From Lysobacterales bacterium (GTDB lineage Bacteria > Pseudomonadota > Gammaproteobacteria > Xanthomonadales > Rhodanobacteraceae): a DNA stretch of 64,000 nt. A model generated the notes under the pieces. The model was not told the DNA's origin. It made no database searches and saw nothing but the letters and a program-made list of their open reading frames with translations. The DNA is taken from positions 496,001-560,000 of the forward strand of contig JADKJL010000012.1 of the NCBI GenBank assembly GCA_016721015.1, in the 5' to 3' direction. Position numbers and translations under genes: made by a program. Position 1 is the stretch's first letter; every line of letters begins with the position of its first letter. Below, one piece after another: positions 43,864 to 53,690 of the stretch.

Positions 43864-44490
43864 CTAGTGAATGAAAAGAAGGGCAATCAACAGCATGACC
43901 AGGAAGCCCAAGCCGACCAGGGGCCAGGTCAGCGGCCGTTGCCCCGCATGCATCTGCAGCAGGAAAAATCCGCTGATCGAAAACACGACACAGGCAATCG
44001 CAAATACATCGATGAACCAGTTCCATGCGACGCCGGTGTTGCGACCCTTGTGCAGGTCGTTGAGCCAGGCAATCCAGCCGCGATCGGTTCGCTCATATTC
44101 GATGTCACCCGAGCTTCGATCGATGCTGAGCCAGGCGTCGCCGCCTGCGCGCGGCATGGAGACATAGATTTCCTGCTCTGACCACTCGCCAACACGTTCG
44201 GCCACTTGCACGTCCATGGCCTTGGCGATCCAGTCACGCAATGGCACGGGCAGTGGTGCCTTGGCATCGCCAGCCACAGGCTGGATGAGCCGGAGCAAGT
44301 CACCAGGCAATTGCGCCTTCCGGGTCATCACCTCTGCCTTGGCCTCGATCTGCGCCGAATGGTTTAGAGTGATACCGGTAATGCTGAAAAGCAGGATGCC
44401 GACCAGGCACAGCGCTGAACTGACCCAATGCCACTCGTGCAGGGTTTTCAGCCAGTACGACCGGCGCTTGAGATCCACCGGACTTTTCAT
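43864..44490 (-). CDS. PepSY-domain membrane protein
   Basis: A 208-residue protein with three predicted membrane helices: about 20-42 (WVSSALCLVGILLFSITGIT), 157-180 and 186-207. The periplasmic PepSY part between the first two contains SMPRAGGDAWLSIDRSSGDI. The first helix is preceded by LKTLHEWHW, and histidines lie near the membrane (HEWHW, NHS, LHKGRN), so heme binding is conceivable. PepSY membrane proteins in such operons are proposed to carry electrons across the inner membrane. First gene of the redox operon; ATG 44490 follows a TTG in frame. Confidence 0.88.
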   Translation of the reverse strand: MKSPVDLKRRSYWLKTLHEWHWVSSALCLVGILLFSITGITLNHSAQIEAKAEVMTRKAQLPGDLLRLIQPVAGDAKAPLPVPLRDWIAKAMDVQVAERVGEWSEQEIYVSMPRAGGDAWLSIDRSSGDIEYERTDRGWIAWLNDLHKGRNTGVAWNWFIDVFAIACVVFSISGFFLLQMHAGQRPLTWPLVGLGFLVMLLIALLFIH

Positions 44491-44565
44491 CAAGGCAGTG
44501 ACATGGACGGGATGCAGCAGGGCCGATTAGAGCATGAATGCGAATGCCTCGCAATTCGATTAGCT

Positions 44566-45093
44566 TCAGATCAGGGCTTTGCGCAACACCTCGAAACGCA
44601 GGTCGTCGCGCAACGGAATGCCAAAGCGCTCGTCGCCGTACGGAAAGGGCTTGTGCTCGCCGGTGCGTTGATAGCCGCGCCGTTCATACCAGGCAATCAA
44701 CTCGCTGCGGATATCGATCACGGTCATGCGCATTTCGCGGCACTGCCATTCCTCGACCGCGATGCGTTCGGCTTCGGCCAGCAGGCGATTGCCGATACCG
44801 GTGCCCTGCCCGTTTGGGCGTACCGAGAACATGCCGAAATAGGCGATGCCGTGCTGATCCTGCAACTCGCAACAGGCCAGCAAATGCCCGTCCCGCTCGA
44901 CCAGGATCACACGCGCATCGCCGCGCAAGATCAACTCGACCAGCAGTTGACGGTCGATGCGCTGGCCATCAAGGAAATCCGCTTCGGTGGTCCAGCCCTG
45001 GCGACTGGCATCGCCGCGGTAAGCCGATTCCACCAGCGGAATGATGGCGTCGACATCGGCCAGCTTGGCCGCACGAAAGGAAAGTTCAGTCAT
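44566..45093 (-). CDS. GNAT family N-acetyltransferase
   Basis: A 175-residue acetyltransferase. The acetyl-CoA-binding motif A is VRPNGQGTGIGNRLLAEAER, preceded by the beta-strand FGMFS, with IAWYERRGYQRTGEHKPFPY near the C-terminus. The substrate is unknown. It starts 8 bp after the sufS stop, so it may be the last gene of the suf operon; an alternative is an independent gene. No link to Fe-S biogenesis is evident. Confidence 0.9.
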   Translation of the reverse strand: MTELSFRAAKLADVDAIIPLVESAYRGDASRQGWTTEADFLDGQRIDRQLLVELILRGDARVILVERDGHLLACCELQDQHGIAYFGMFSVRPNGQGTGIGNRLLAEAERIAVEEWQCREMRMTVIDIRSELIAWYERRGYQRTGEHKPFPYGDERFGIPLRDDLRFEVLRKALI

Positions 45094-45101
45094 TGGTGGA
45101 C

Positions 45102-46358
45102 TCAGGAAAGGAGCTTGCGCACGCGCGCCACAGCCGCGACGAAGGCATCGATTTCAGCGCGGGTGTTGTAAAACGCCAGCGAAACGCGAAGTGTTGCCGA
45201 CACGCCGTAGAACTGCATCAGCGGATGCGCGCAATGATGGCCGGATCGCACCGCGATCCCCTCCTGATCGAGCAAGGTCGCCAGATCATGCGCATGCAGG
45301 CCGTCGATGAGGAAGGCGATCACCGGCACTTTCTCCGCCGCCTCGCCGATGATGCGCAGGCCGGGAATCGAACGCATTGCCGCGGTTGCGTAGACCAGCA
45401 ACGCGTGTTCGCGTGCGGCCATCTTCTCGAGTCCGATCGATTCAATGTAATCAATCGCAGCGCCGAGTCCGACAAAGCCGGCGATATTCGGCGTGCCGGC
45501 TTCGAACTTGTGCGGCGGATCGGCAAACGTGGTGCCCTCGAAACGCACTTCACGGATCATCTCGCCACCACCGAAGAACGGCGGCATCGCATCGAGCAGC
45601 TCGCGTTTCGCCCAGAGCATTCCGGTGCCGGTCGGGCCGAACAACTTGTGCCCGGTCAGCGCATAGAAATCGCAACCGAGCGCGCGCACATCGATGCGCA
45701 GATGCGGCGCGGCCTGCGAACCATCGACCAGCAACGGGATACCGCGCTTGCGGCATTCACGTGCGAGCTGCGCGATCGGATTGATCGTGCCGAGCACGTT
45801 GGATACATGGGTGACCGCGGCGAGCCTGACCTCGGCGGTCAGCAGCTCGACGAAGCGCTCGACGATGAGTTCGCCGGATTCACGGATCGGAGCGACCTTG
45901 AGGCTCGCTCCGCTACGTTCGCAAACCAGTTGCCACGGCACGATGTTGGCGTGGTGTTCCATTTGCGTGACGAGGATCGTGTCGCCCGGTTTCAGGCGCG
46001 GCAGCGCGTAACTGTAGGCGACCAGGTTGATCGCCTGGGTTGTACCCGAAGTGAAGATGACCCCGTCACGCGAAGGTGCATTGATGAAGCGGCTGAGCTT
46101 GTCGCGAGTCGCCTCGAAAGCCGTGGTGGCTTCATCGCCGAGCGCATGCACGGCGCGGGCGACGTTGGCATTGGTCTGTCGGTAGAAGTGATCCACCGCC
46201 TCGATCACGACAGCCGGCTTTTGCGAAGTATTCGCATTGTCGAGATAGATCAGCGGCTTGCCATGCACGGTTCGCGCGAGCAGCGGAAAATCGGCACGGA
46301 TACGCTCGATATCGAGGTCTGCGGCGTCCCCGTCGCCCGACTCCGGCGAGGCACTCAT
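45102..46358 (-). CDS. sufS: cysteine desulfurase SufS
   Basis: Removes sulfur from cysteine for Fe-S cluster assembly. The PLP lysine is in DFYALTGHKLFGPTGTG and the persulfide cysteine in VRSGHHCAHPLM. The 418-residue length fits the type II family. It overlaps sufD by 4 bp (46355-46358). No sufE or sufU was found beside it. Confidence 0.97.
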   Translation of the reverse strand: MSASPESGDGDAADLDIERIRADFPLLARTVHGKPLIYLDNANTSQKPAVVIEAVDHFYRQTNANVARAVHALGDEATTAFEATRDKLSRFINAPSRDGVIFTSGTTQAINLVAYSYALPRLKPGDTILVTQMEHHANIVPWQLVCERSGASLKVAPIRESGELIVERFVELLTAEVRLAAVTHVSNVLGTINPIAQLARECRKRGIPLLVDGSQAAPHLRIDVRALGCDFYALTGHKLFGPTGTGMLWAKRELLDAMPPFFGGGEMIREVRFEGTTFADPPHKFEAGTPNIAGFVGLGAAIDYIESIGLEKMAAREHALLVYATAAMRSIPGLRIIGEAAEKVPVIAFLIDGLHAHDLATLLDQEGIAVRSGHHCAHPLMQFYGVSATLRVSLAFYNTRAEIDAFVAAVARVRKLLS

Positions 46359-47686
46359 GCGACGGAAACTTCGCTGGCGAAATCCTCGATCTGCTGTGGC
46401 AGGCGATCGAGCAGCAGCGCATCGACGTGCTCACGCAATGCGTCGTTCTCGATCGAATCGAACGCGATGCGGCAAAACGCGAGAGTCAGCAGCGAGCGCG
46501 CTTCGTCTGCGGAAAGCCCACGCGAGCGCAGGTAGAACAGTGCTTGCTCATCGAGCTGGCCGACGGTCGCGCCATGCGCGGCCTTGACCTCGTCGGCGTA
46601 AATCTCGAGCACCGGCTGGGTGTCGATCTCAGCCTGTGCCGAAAGCAGCAGGTTCTTGTTGCTCAGTTGCGCATCGCTGCCATCGGCACCCGGATTGACC
46701 GTGATCGCGCCATGGAATACGCCGCGCGAACGCTGATCGGCAACCCCGCGCCAGACGATATCGCAAAGCGTGTCGCGCGCGGCATGACGGACATCGAGCC
46801 GGGTATCGGCGTGCTGGCGACCGCGCAAGGCGAACACGCCGCGCGAGATGAAGCGCGAGCGGTCGCCGCCCAACTTCACCGCAAGATCATGCCGCATCCA
46901 CTGCGCTCCGGCCTCGATCGAACGCAGCTCAAGATGCGCATCGGCCGCGAGCAGGGCTTCAGTGCGACGAGTCAGGCTGGCCGTTTCCGTGGAGTTCTGG
47001 ATCTGCAGCAGATCAAGTCGTGCGCCGGCAGCAACCGAGATCTGGTTGAACACGTTGCCGAAATGGGCCTGGCCCGGTTCGCCGACATGATGCTCGACGA
47101 CACGCAAGGCCGCACCCTCGCCGACCTCGATGATGCCGCGCAACTGCCAGGCCAGTTCGGCTGCAGCCGCTGCCCCGACCATGACCAGATGAACCAGCGG
47201 CAAATCCTTCCGACCTGCCGCCACACGGATGACCGGACCATCGCCGGCAAGCGCCGTATTCAGCCGGGCAAAGACATCCGAGGCATCATCGAATGATCGT
47301 GACAGATGGACCTGCACGGAATCCGGATCCGCTTCGAGCACGCGCGCAAGCGAATGCAGTTCAAGCCCTTCGATCGGCTCGATGCGCGAGAGATCCGCAC
47401 GGAATGCACCGTTGACGAAGACCAGTCGAGGCCCGTCGACACCCGGCAAGGCGAGCAGGCTGGCATTGACCGCCCTGGCCGATGCATCAGCATCACCGCG
47501 TTGATAGCGGCGCTGGTCGAGGGCGCGAAGACTTGTGTATTTCCAGGCTTCACTGCGCGGCACCGGCATGCCGTCGCGCGCCAGTTGCGTGAGCGCGTCG
47601 GTGCGCACCCGCGCCAGCCATCCGGCCTGCCCGCCCGCTGTCGCCGCTCCGTCAGCGATGAGGGGTTCCAGAAAGCCTGCGGCCAT
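46355..47686 (-). CDS. sufD: Fe-S cluster assembly scaffold subunit SufD
   Basis: Partner of SufB and SufC in the scaffold complex. The beta-helix core is followed by the conserved C-terminal helical region (KAAHGATVGQLDEQALFYLR, then GLSADEARSLLTLAF). It has 443 residues. ATG 47686 shares one base with the sufC stop (TGATG). The longer frame up to 47722 runs into sufC and is not used. Confidence 0.96.
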   Translation of the reverse strand: MAAGFLEPLIADGAATAGGQAGWLARVRTDALTQLARDGMPVPRSEAWKYTSLRALDQRRYQRGDADASARAVNASLLALPGVDGPRLVFVNGAFRADLSRIEPIEGLELHSLARVLEADPDSVQVHLSRSFDDASDVFARLNTALAGDGPVIRVAAGRKDLPLVHLVMVGAAAAAELAWQLRGIIEVGEGAALRVVEHHVGEPGQAHFGNVFNQISVAAGARLDLLQIQNSTETASLTRRTEALLAADAHLELRSIEAGAQWMRHDLAVKLGGDRSRFISRGVFALRGRQHADTRLDVRHAARDTLCDIVWRGVADQRSRGVFHGAITVNPGADGSDAQLSNKNLLLSAQAEIDTQPVLEIYADEVKAAHGATVGQLDEQALFYLRSRGLSADEARSLLTLAFCRIAFDSIENDALREHVDALLLDRLPQQIEDFASEVSVA

Positions 47687-48447
47687 CAGGCGGCTCCGGC
47701 CAGCTTGCGTTCGGCAATCCACGAGTAGCCATGCTCCTCGAGTTTGAGCGCAAGCGACTTGTCGCCACTCTCGACAATGCGGCCATCGGCCAGGACATGC
47801 ACGAAATCAGGCACGATGTAGTCGAGCAGGCGCTGGTAGTGGGTGATCACCAGAAACGCACGCGCCGGATCGCGCATCGCATTGACACCGTCGGCGACCA
47901 TCTTCAGCGCATCGATATCCAGGCCCGAATCGGTCTCGTCGAGGATGGCCAGCTTCGGTTCGAGCAGGGTCATCTGGAAGATCTCGTTGCGCTTTTTTTC
48001 ACCACCCGAGAATCCTTCATTGACGGCGCGATGCAGCAGCTCATCCTTCAGATGCAGGACGGCGAGTTTCTCGCGCACGCGCTTGAGGAACTGCATCGAA
48101 TCGAGCTCGGCTTCGCCGCGTCGCTTGCGCTGTGCATTCAGCGCCGCGCGCAGGAAATAGGTGTTGTTGACGCCGGGAATCTCGACCGGGTACTGAAATG
48201 CCAGGAAGACACCCGCCGCCGCCCGCTCCTCCGGCTCAAGCTCCAGCAGATTCCTGCCTTCGTATTGAATCGAACCCTCGGTGACCTCGTAACCTTCACG
48301 GCCCGCCAGCACATTGCCGAGCGTCGACTTGCCGGAGCCGTTCGGGCCCATGATGGCGTGCACCTCGCCCGCATTCACTTCGAGATCGAGACCCTTGAGG
48401 ATGTCCTTGCCGGCGATGCGGACGTGGAGGTTTTCAATTTTCAGCAT
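47686..48447 (-). CDS. sufC: Fe-S cluster assembly ATPase SufC
   Basis: ABC-type ATPase of the SufBCD scaffold. Walker A is GPNGSGKST, the signature is GFSGGEKKR, Walker B ends LAILDETDSGLDIDALK, and the H-loop is VITHYQR. It has 253 residues from ATG 48447. Only 4 bp separate it from the nucleotidyltransferase gene upstream. Confidence 0.98.
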   Translation of the reverse strand: MLKIENLHVRIAGKDILKGLDLEVNAGEVHAIMGPNGSGKSTLGNVLAGREGYEVTEGSIQYEGRNLLELEPEERAAAGVFLAFQYPVEIPGVNNTYFLRAALNAQRKRRGEAELDSMQFLKRVREKLAVLHLKDELLHRAVNEGFSGGEKKRNEIFQMTLLEPKLAILDETDSGLDIDALKMVADGVNAMRDPARAFLVITHYQRLLDYIVPDFVHVLADGRIVESGDKSLALKLEEHGYSWIAERKLAGAA

Positions 48448-48451
48448 GACT

Positions 48452-48916
48452 TCAACTCTTCTTTGATGGCAGGTCGAATCCGAGATCCTCCAGATCGGCA
48501 AGATCACGCATCCGCCCGGTGGCCAGTTTGTTCTTCTTCAGATCCTCACGGCACGGAATGCCGATCGGAATATCATCCAGCTCGGTCTCGAGTCGTGCTT
48601 CGAATGCCGCGTCGAACTCCAGTCCTGACACGCTGGTCATCAGATCGATTCGGGCCGGGTCATATCCAATTTGCACAACCTGCCCGGGCTTCCGTAGATC
48701 AGACTCAGTGATTTCAAGCGATCTGAAGCCGAAATCCTCCAGTACTCCGACAACTCGTGCCGCATTTTCGCGCGACGCATCCAGCCAGACATCCAGATCC
48801 TTCGTGTATCTGACATGCCCATGAGCCGCAACCGCATAACCGCCTACAATCAGATAGCGGACATCAGCGGCGTTCAACAATCGCAAAAACTCGTTCAAGT
48901 CTCGGTGCAGCTTCAT
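48452..48916 (-). CDS. nucleotidyltransferase-fold protein
   Basis: A 154-residue protein of the minimal nucleotidyltransferase type. The signature is GGYAVAAHGHVRYTKDLDVW, with the GG pair and the DLD acidic residues that bind metal. Relatives are found in abortive infection or toxin-antitoxin-like pairs, but most are uncharacterised. The start codon overlaps the small upstream gene by 53 bp. It lies inside the suf operon, and codon usage resembles its neighbours. A housekeeping role is possible. Confidence 0.82.
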   Translation of the reverse strand: MKLHRDLNEFLRLLNAADVRYLIVGGYAVAAHGHVRYTKDLDVWLDASRENAARVVGVLEDFGFRSLEITESDLRKPGQVVQIGYDPARIDLMTSVSGLEFDAAFEARLETELDDIPIGIPCREDLKKNKLATGRMRDLADLEDLGFDLPSKKS

Positions 48917-49064
48917 CGGTCCACCCATGATGTGTGGCAATCAAATCAAGCAAGGCATCCAGCCGGTCCTTCATCGATACAGTCAGCCAATACTCGTAAT
49001 CCATTGGCTCTTCGCCGAGTCTGAACTTGCGTGCGACACGCACTTGCTGCTTCGGCACTGTCAT
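48864..49064 (-). CDS. small partner protein of the nucleotidyltransferase
   Basis: A 66-residue charged protein starting MTVPKQQVRVARKFRLGEEP, with a hydrophobic helix (MKDRLDALLDLIATHHGWT) and ending RLERVFAIVERR. Short proteins with this kind of end (WDG/TDE...PRLERVxRIVE) often sit directly upstream of nucleotidyltransferase genes. Function is unknown; partner or antitoxin is inferred. It starts 31 bp after the sufB stop and its 3' end overlaps the nucleotidyltransferase. Confidence 0.75.
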   Translation of the reverse strand: MTVPKQQVRVARKFRLGEEPMDYEYWLTVSMKDRLDALLDLIATHHGWTDEAAPRLERVFAIVERR

Positions 49065-49095
49065 TTCCACCTCCCGAATTGCCAACAGATTGCCA

Positions 49096-50594
<1,499 letters not shown>

Positions 50595-50598
<4 letters not shown>

Positions 50599-51041
50599 GA
50601 AATGGCCACTCGCAATGGAATGCCGACCGCACGCTTCGGCGGGGTCGCCAGCATGTCGGCCAGGGTCACGTGTTCAAGCGCGGTACGAATCGCTTCGCTG
50701 ATGCGCTGCCAGTTCACGCGCACGCCGCAATGCGATTCGTGGTCGCACAGGCCGGGCTCGGTACAGCATTCGGTCATGCCGATCGGCCCCTCCATCGCGG
50801 TGACGATGTCGGCGATCGTGATCGCGCCTGGCGCACGTGCGAGCCGATAGCCACCATTGACGCCACGCCACGAATCGACCAGGCCGGCACCGGCAAGCAG
50901 CTTGAGCACCTTGCTGACCGTCGGCGTCTCCAGACGCGCCTGTTCAGCCAGAAGCTGGGCACTGAGCACCTCGTCGCCGGCCGCCGCGAGGCAGGTCATG
51001 ACGACCGTGGCGTAGTCGGTCAATTTGCTGACACGTAGCAT
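50595..51041 (-). CDS. Rrf2-family Suf operon regulator
   Basis: A 148-residue winged-helix regulator (TIGR02944-like SUF system regulator). The HTH is SAQLLAEQARLETPTVSKVL followed by RGVNGGYRLAR. The cluster-binding cysteines are in CCTEPGLCDHESHC, spaced like those of IscR. It should sense Fe-S status and repress the suf operon when clusters are plentiful. ATG 51041 is preceded by GGAGT. A palindrome overlapping a predicted promoter lies just upstream (51062-51092). Confidence 0.93.
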
Positions 51042-51061
51042 ACGGACTCCAATAAGGACTG

Positions 51062-51092
51062 AAATAGTACTATTTATCGAACGACGACTCAA
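51062..51092 (-). promoter_or_regulatory. suf operon promoter with overlapping palindromic operator
   Basis: On the minus strand -35 TTGAGT (51087-51092) and -10 TACTAT (51064-51069) are 17 bp apart. The perfect 14-bp palindrome AAATAGTACTATTT (51062-51075) covers the -10 element, a good place for a repressor to block RNA polymerase. The Rrf2 regulator encoded next is the expected ligand. Confidence 0.65.
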
Positions 51093-51220
51093 CGCTTGTC
51101 CAAGGATCGGGCTGAACGCGTTTGTCGCAACCTGTGCAGATCGGCGCCAGCGCGGTATCCGGCCTCCGCAATCGTGGTCATTCGCTTACACTGCCGTTGT
51201 TCAGGATCAGGATTTTTCCC

Positions 51221-52267
51221 GTGCACGATTCACTCGATCAGCGCCGCCGCGACTGGCTGTGCAGCCTTCTTGGCAACCCGGATGCACGCCTGTCGCGCGC
51301 CTCCGAAGATGCAAGTTTTCGCAGCTACTGGCGTGTGGAATCGGCCGGCAAGACCTTCGTCCTCATGGATGCCCCGCCAGGCAAGGAAGATCTGACCAGC
51401 TGGCTCGATATCGATGCGCGGCTGCGCGCGGCAGGGTTGCATGCGCCGCAGATCCTCGGCGTCGACCAGAGCCTGGGCTTTGTCCTGATGGAAGATCTCG
51501 GCACACGCACCTACTTGCCGGAACTGGCGCATGAAAGCGTCGATGCCTTGTACGCCGACGCGTTCGATGCCCTGCTGCGCATGCAGACCATGGTTGATGT
51601 CGCCGGCCTGCCCGCCTACGACCGCCAGCGTCTGCTGAGCGAAATGGAACTGTTGCCCGAATGGTTCCTCAAGCGCCATCTCGGCCATGCCATCAGTGGC
51701 GAGGAGCGGGAAATCATCGAGGCGGCTTTCGGCTTCCTCGTGCAAGCAGCCGAGGAACAACCGCGCGCCTTCGTGCATCGCGACTTCCACAGTCGCAACC
51801 TGATGGTCGTCGAACATTCGCCGGCCAGCGACGGGCACGGCGTGCTGGTCAATCCCGGCATCATCGATTTCCAGGATGGCGTGATCGGACCGATCACCTA
51901 CGATCTGGTCTCCCTGCTGCGCGACTGCTACATCGAATGGGACGCCGAACGTGTCGCGGGCTGGGTCGAGAGTTACCGACTGCGCCTGCGCTCCGCACAT
52001 CTGTTGGGCCCCGAAGTCGGCAATGCGCAGTTTTCACGCTGGTTCGACCTGATCGGCCTGCAACGCCACATCAAGGTGCTCGGCATTTTCTGTCGGCTCT
52101 GGTATCGCGATGGCAAACGCCAGTATCTCGACGACTTGCCGCTGTGCTGGAGTTACGCGATCTCGGTCGCCAGGCGCTACCCCGAGCTGCACGCGTTCGC
52201 CGCCCTTCTCGAAAGCGCGCTGGGTGAACGTGACATCCGTGCCAATCGCGAGTTGCCGGGCGCGTGA
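51221..52267 (+). CDS. amgK: anomeric MurNAc/GlcNAc kinase AmgK
   Basis: Phosphorylates MurNAc or GlcNAc at C1 in the cell wall recycling route. The aminoglycoside-phosphotransferase-like kinase fold shows the catalytic loop FVHRDFHSRNLM and the metal site IIDFQDGVIGPITYDLVSL. It has 348 residues. GTG 51221 with AGGA upstream is the best start; the longer frame back to 51122 looks non-coding. It overlaps murU by 4 bp (GTGA), so they act as a unit. Confidence 0.92.
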   Translation: MHDSLDQRRRDWLCSLLGNPDARLSRASEDASFRSYWRVESAGKTFVLMDAPPGKEDLTSWLDIDARLRAAGLHAPQILGVDQSLGFVLMEDLGTRTYLPELAHESVDALYADAFDALLRMQTMVDVAGLPAYDRQRLLSEMELLPEWFLKRHLGHAISGEEREIIEAAFGFLVQAAEEQPRAFVHRDFHSRNLMVVEHSPASDGHGVLVNPGIIDFQDGVIGPITYDLVSLLRDCYIEWDAERVAGWVESYRLRLRSAHLLGPEVGNAQFSRWFDLIGLQRHIKVLGIFCRLWYRDGKRQYLDDLPLCWSYAISVARRYPELHAFAALLESALGERDIRANRELPGA

Positions 52268-52977
52268 AACTCGAGCGCGCGATGATTTTCGCGGCCGGTC
52301 GCGGCGAGCGCATGCGTCCGCTGACCGATTCGACGCCGAAGCCGCTGCTCATGGTCGGCGGCAAGCGCCTGGTCGAATGGCAGCTGGAAAAGCTCGCCGC
52401 CGCCGGCATCAACCGCGTCGTCATCAACACCTCCTATCTCGCCGCGCAGTTTCCGAAGACGCTCGGCGACGGCAGTCGCTGGAACCTGCATATCGACTTC
52501 ATCGACGAAGGCCCGGTCGCGCTGGAAACCGGCGGCGGCATGCTCAATGCGCTCGATCGACTGGGTCGCGAACCGTTCCTGCTGGTCAACGGTGACATCT
52601 GGATCGACATGGATTTTTCCAGTTTGTCGCAAGCTCCGGCGAGCCTGGCCCACCTGCTCATGGTGGCCAACCCGGCGCATGTCAGCCAGGGCGACTTCGC
52701 GCTCGAATCCGATGGCTATCTGGTCGACAGTGGGCCCGCGCGATTGACCTATTCCGGTGTCGGCGTCTATCGGGCCGCGCTGTTCGATGACTGGCGCCGG
52801 GCGCTGGGCGAGACTGCAGGCGCCAGCGAATCACCACCACGATTCACACTGGCGCCATTGCTGCGCGCGGCAATGCGCAGGCATCAGGTCAGTGGCGAAT
52901 TTTTTGCCGGCAGCTGGGTCGATGTCGGCACGCCGCAACGACTGGCCGATCTCGACCGGCAACTGTGCGATCCCTGA
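52264..52977 (+). CDS. murU: N-acetylmuramate alpha-1-phosphate uridylyltransferase MurU
   Basis: Makes UDP-MurNAc from MurNAc-1-phosphate and UTP, bypassing de novo synthesis and so fosfomycin-sensitive MurA. The nucleotidyltransferase signature is FAAGRGERMRPLTDSTPKPL, and the metal-binding Asp is in LLVNGDIWIDMDF. It has 237 residues from GTG 52264. Its coupling to amgK supports the specific assignment over other sugar nucleotidyltransferases. Confidence 0.93.
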   Translation: MKLERAMIFAAGRGERMRPLTDSTPKPLLMVGGKRLVEWQLEKLAAAGINRVVINTSYLAAQFPKTLGDGSRWNLHIDFIDEGPVALETGGGMLNALDRLGREPFLLVNGDIWIDMDFSSLSQAPASLAHLLMVANPAHVSQGDFALESDGYLVDSGPARLTYSGVGVYRAALFDDWRRALGETAGASESPPRFTLAPLLRAAMRRHQVSGEFFAGSWVDVGTPQRLADLDRQLCDP

Positions 52978-52988
52978 AACAGCGGGAT

Positions 52989-53690
52989 TCAGACGGCGGA
53001 ATTCGGAAACAGGTGGCGCAGGAACGGCACGGTCACGCGTCGCTGCGCCGCCAAGGCTGCCTGATCGATACGGTCGAGCAGACCGACAAGGGTGCCGAGG
53101 TCACGTGCCCGGCGCGTGAATAACCAGTCGAGCACCGCGTCATCGAGCTCAAGCCCGCGCGCACTGGCCAGATCGTGGACGATTCGCCGCCGAACCACCT
53201 CATCGAGCGGGCGAATCTGCCACTGCGTGCAGGCCGACAGGCGCGAGACCAGATCAGGCAAATTCAACGCCAGCGCCGTCGGCGGTTCGCTGGCCGCGAA
53301 CACCATTGTCGTAGCGTCGGCGCGGCAACGGTTGTAGAGGTCGAACAAGGCATGCTCGGCCGCGACAATGCCGGCAATCGAATCGACATTGTCGATTGCC
53401 AGCAGGTCGTTGCCGGCAAAACGCCGGATCGATTCGGCCGGCTCCGCGCCGAGCCGGGATAAATCGAGGTATTGCGCGCTGTGTCCGGCCGCGGCTGCTT
53501 CGGCACACACCGCGATCAGCAGATGGCTCTTGCCGCTGCCACGTACGCCGGCAAGGAAGACGCCTTCGATACCCTCGCCGCGGGCCGCCTCGCGCAGCAT
53601 GGCGATCCCGGCCGCGTTGGCGCCAGCCACGAACGATGCGAAACGTTGATGCGCCGGCCAACGCAAGGCCAGCGGAATCTGGGCACTCAT
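52989..53690 (-). CDS. hda: DnaA regulatory inactivator Hda
   Basis: AAA+ DnaA homologue that, with the sliding clamp, stimulates hydrolysis of DnaA-ATP. The N-terminus carries a clamp-binding motif (AQIPLALRW), Walker A is GVRGSGKSH, and the Walker B region is LLAIDNVDSI. No DnaA-type domain IV is present. It has 233 residues. It overlaps the perM-like gene by 4 bp. Confidence 0.93.
   Translation of the reverse strand: MSAQIPLALRWPAHQRFASFVAGANAAGIAMLREAARGEGIEGVFLAGVRGSGKSHLLIAVCAEAAAAGHSAQYLDLSRLGAEPAESIRRFAGNDLLAIDNVDSIAGIVAAEHALFDLYNRCRADATTMVFAASEPPTALALNLPDLVSRLSACTQWQIRPLDEVVRRRIVHDLASARGLELDDAVLDWLFTRRARDLGTLVGLLDRIDQAALAAQRRVTVPFLRHLFPNSAV

Noticed and set aside
45093..46535. 480-codon plus-strand open frame
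   Set aside because: Antisense to sufS; no family features.
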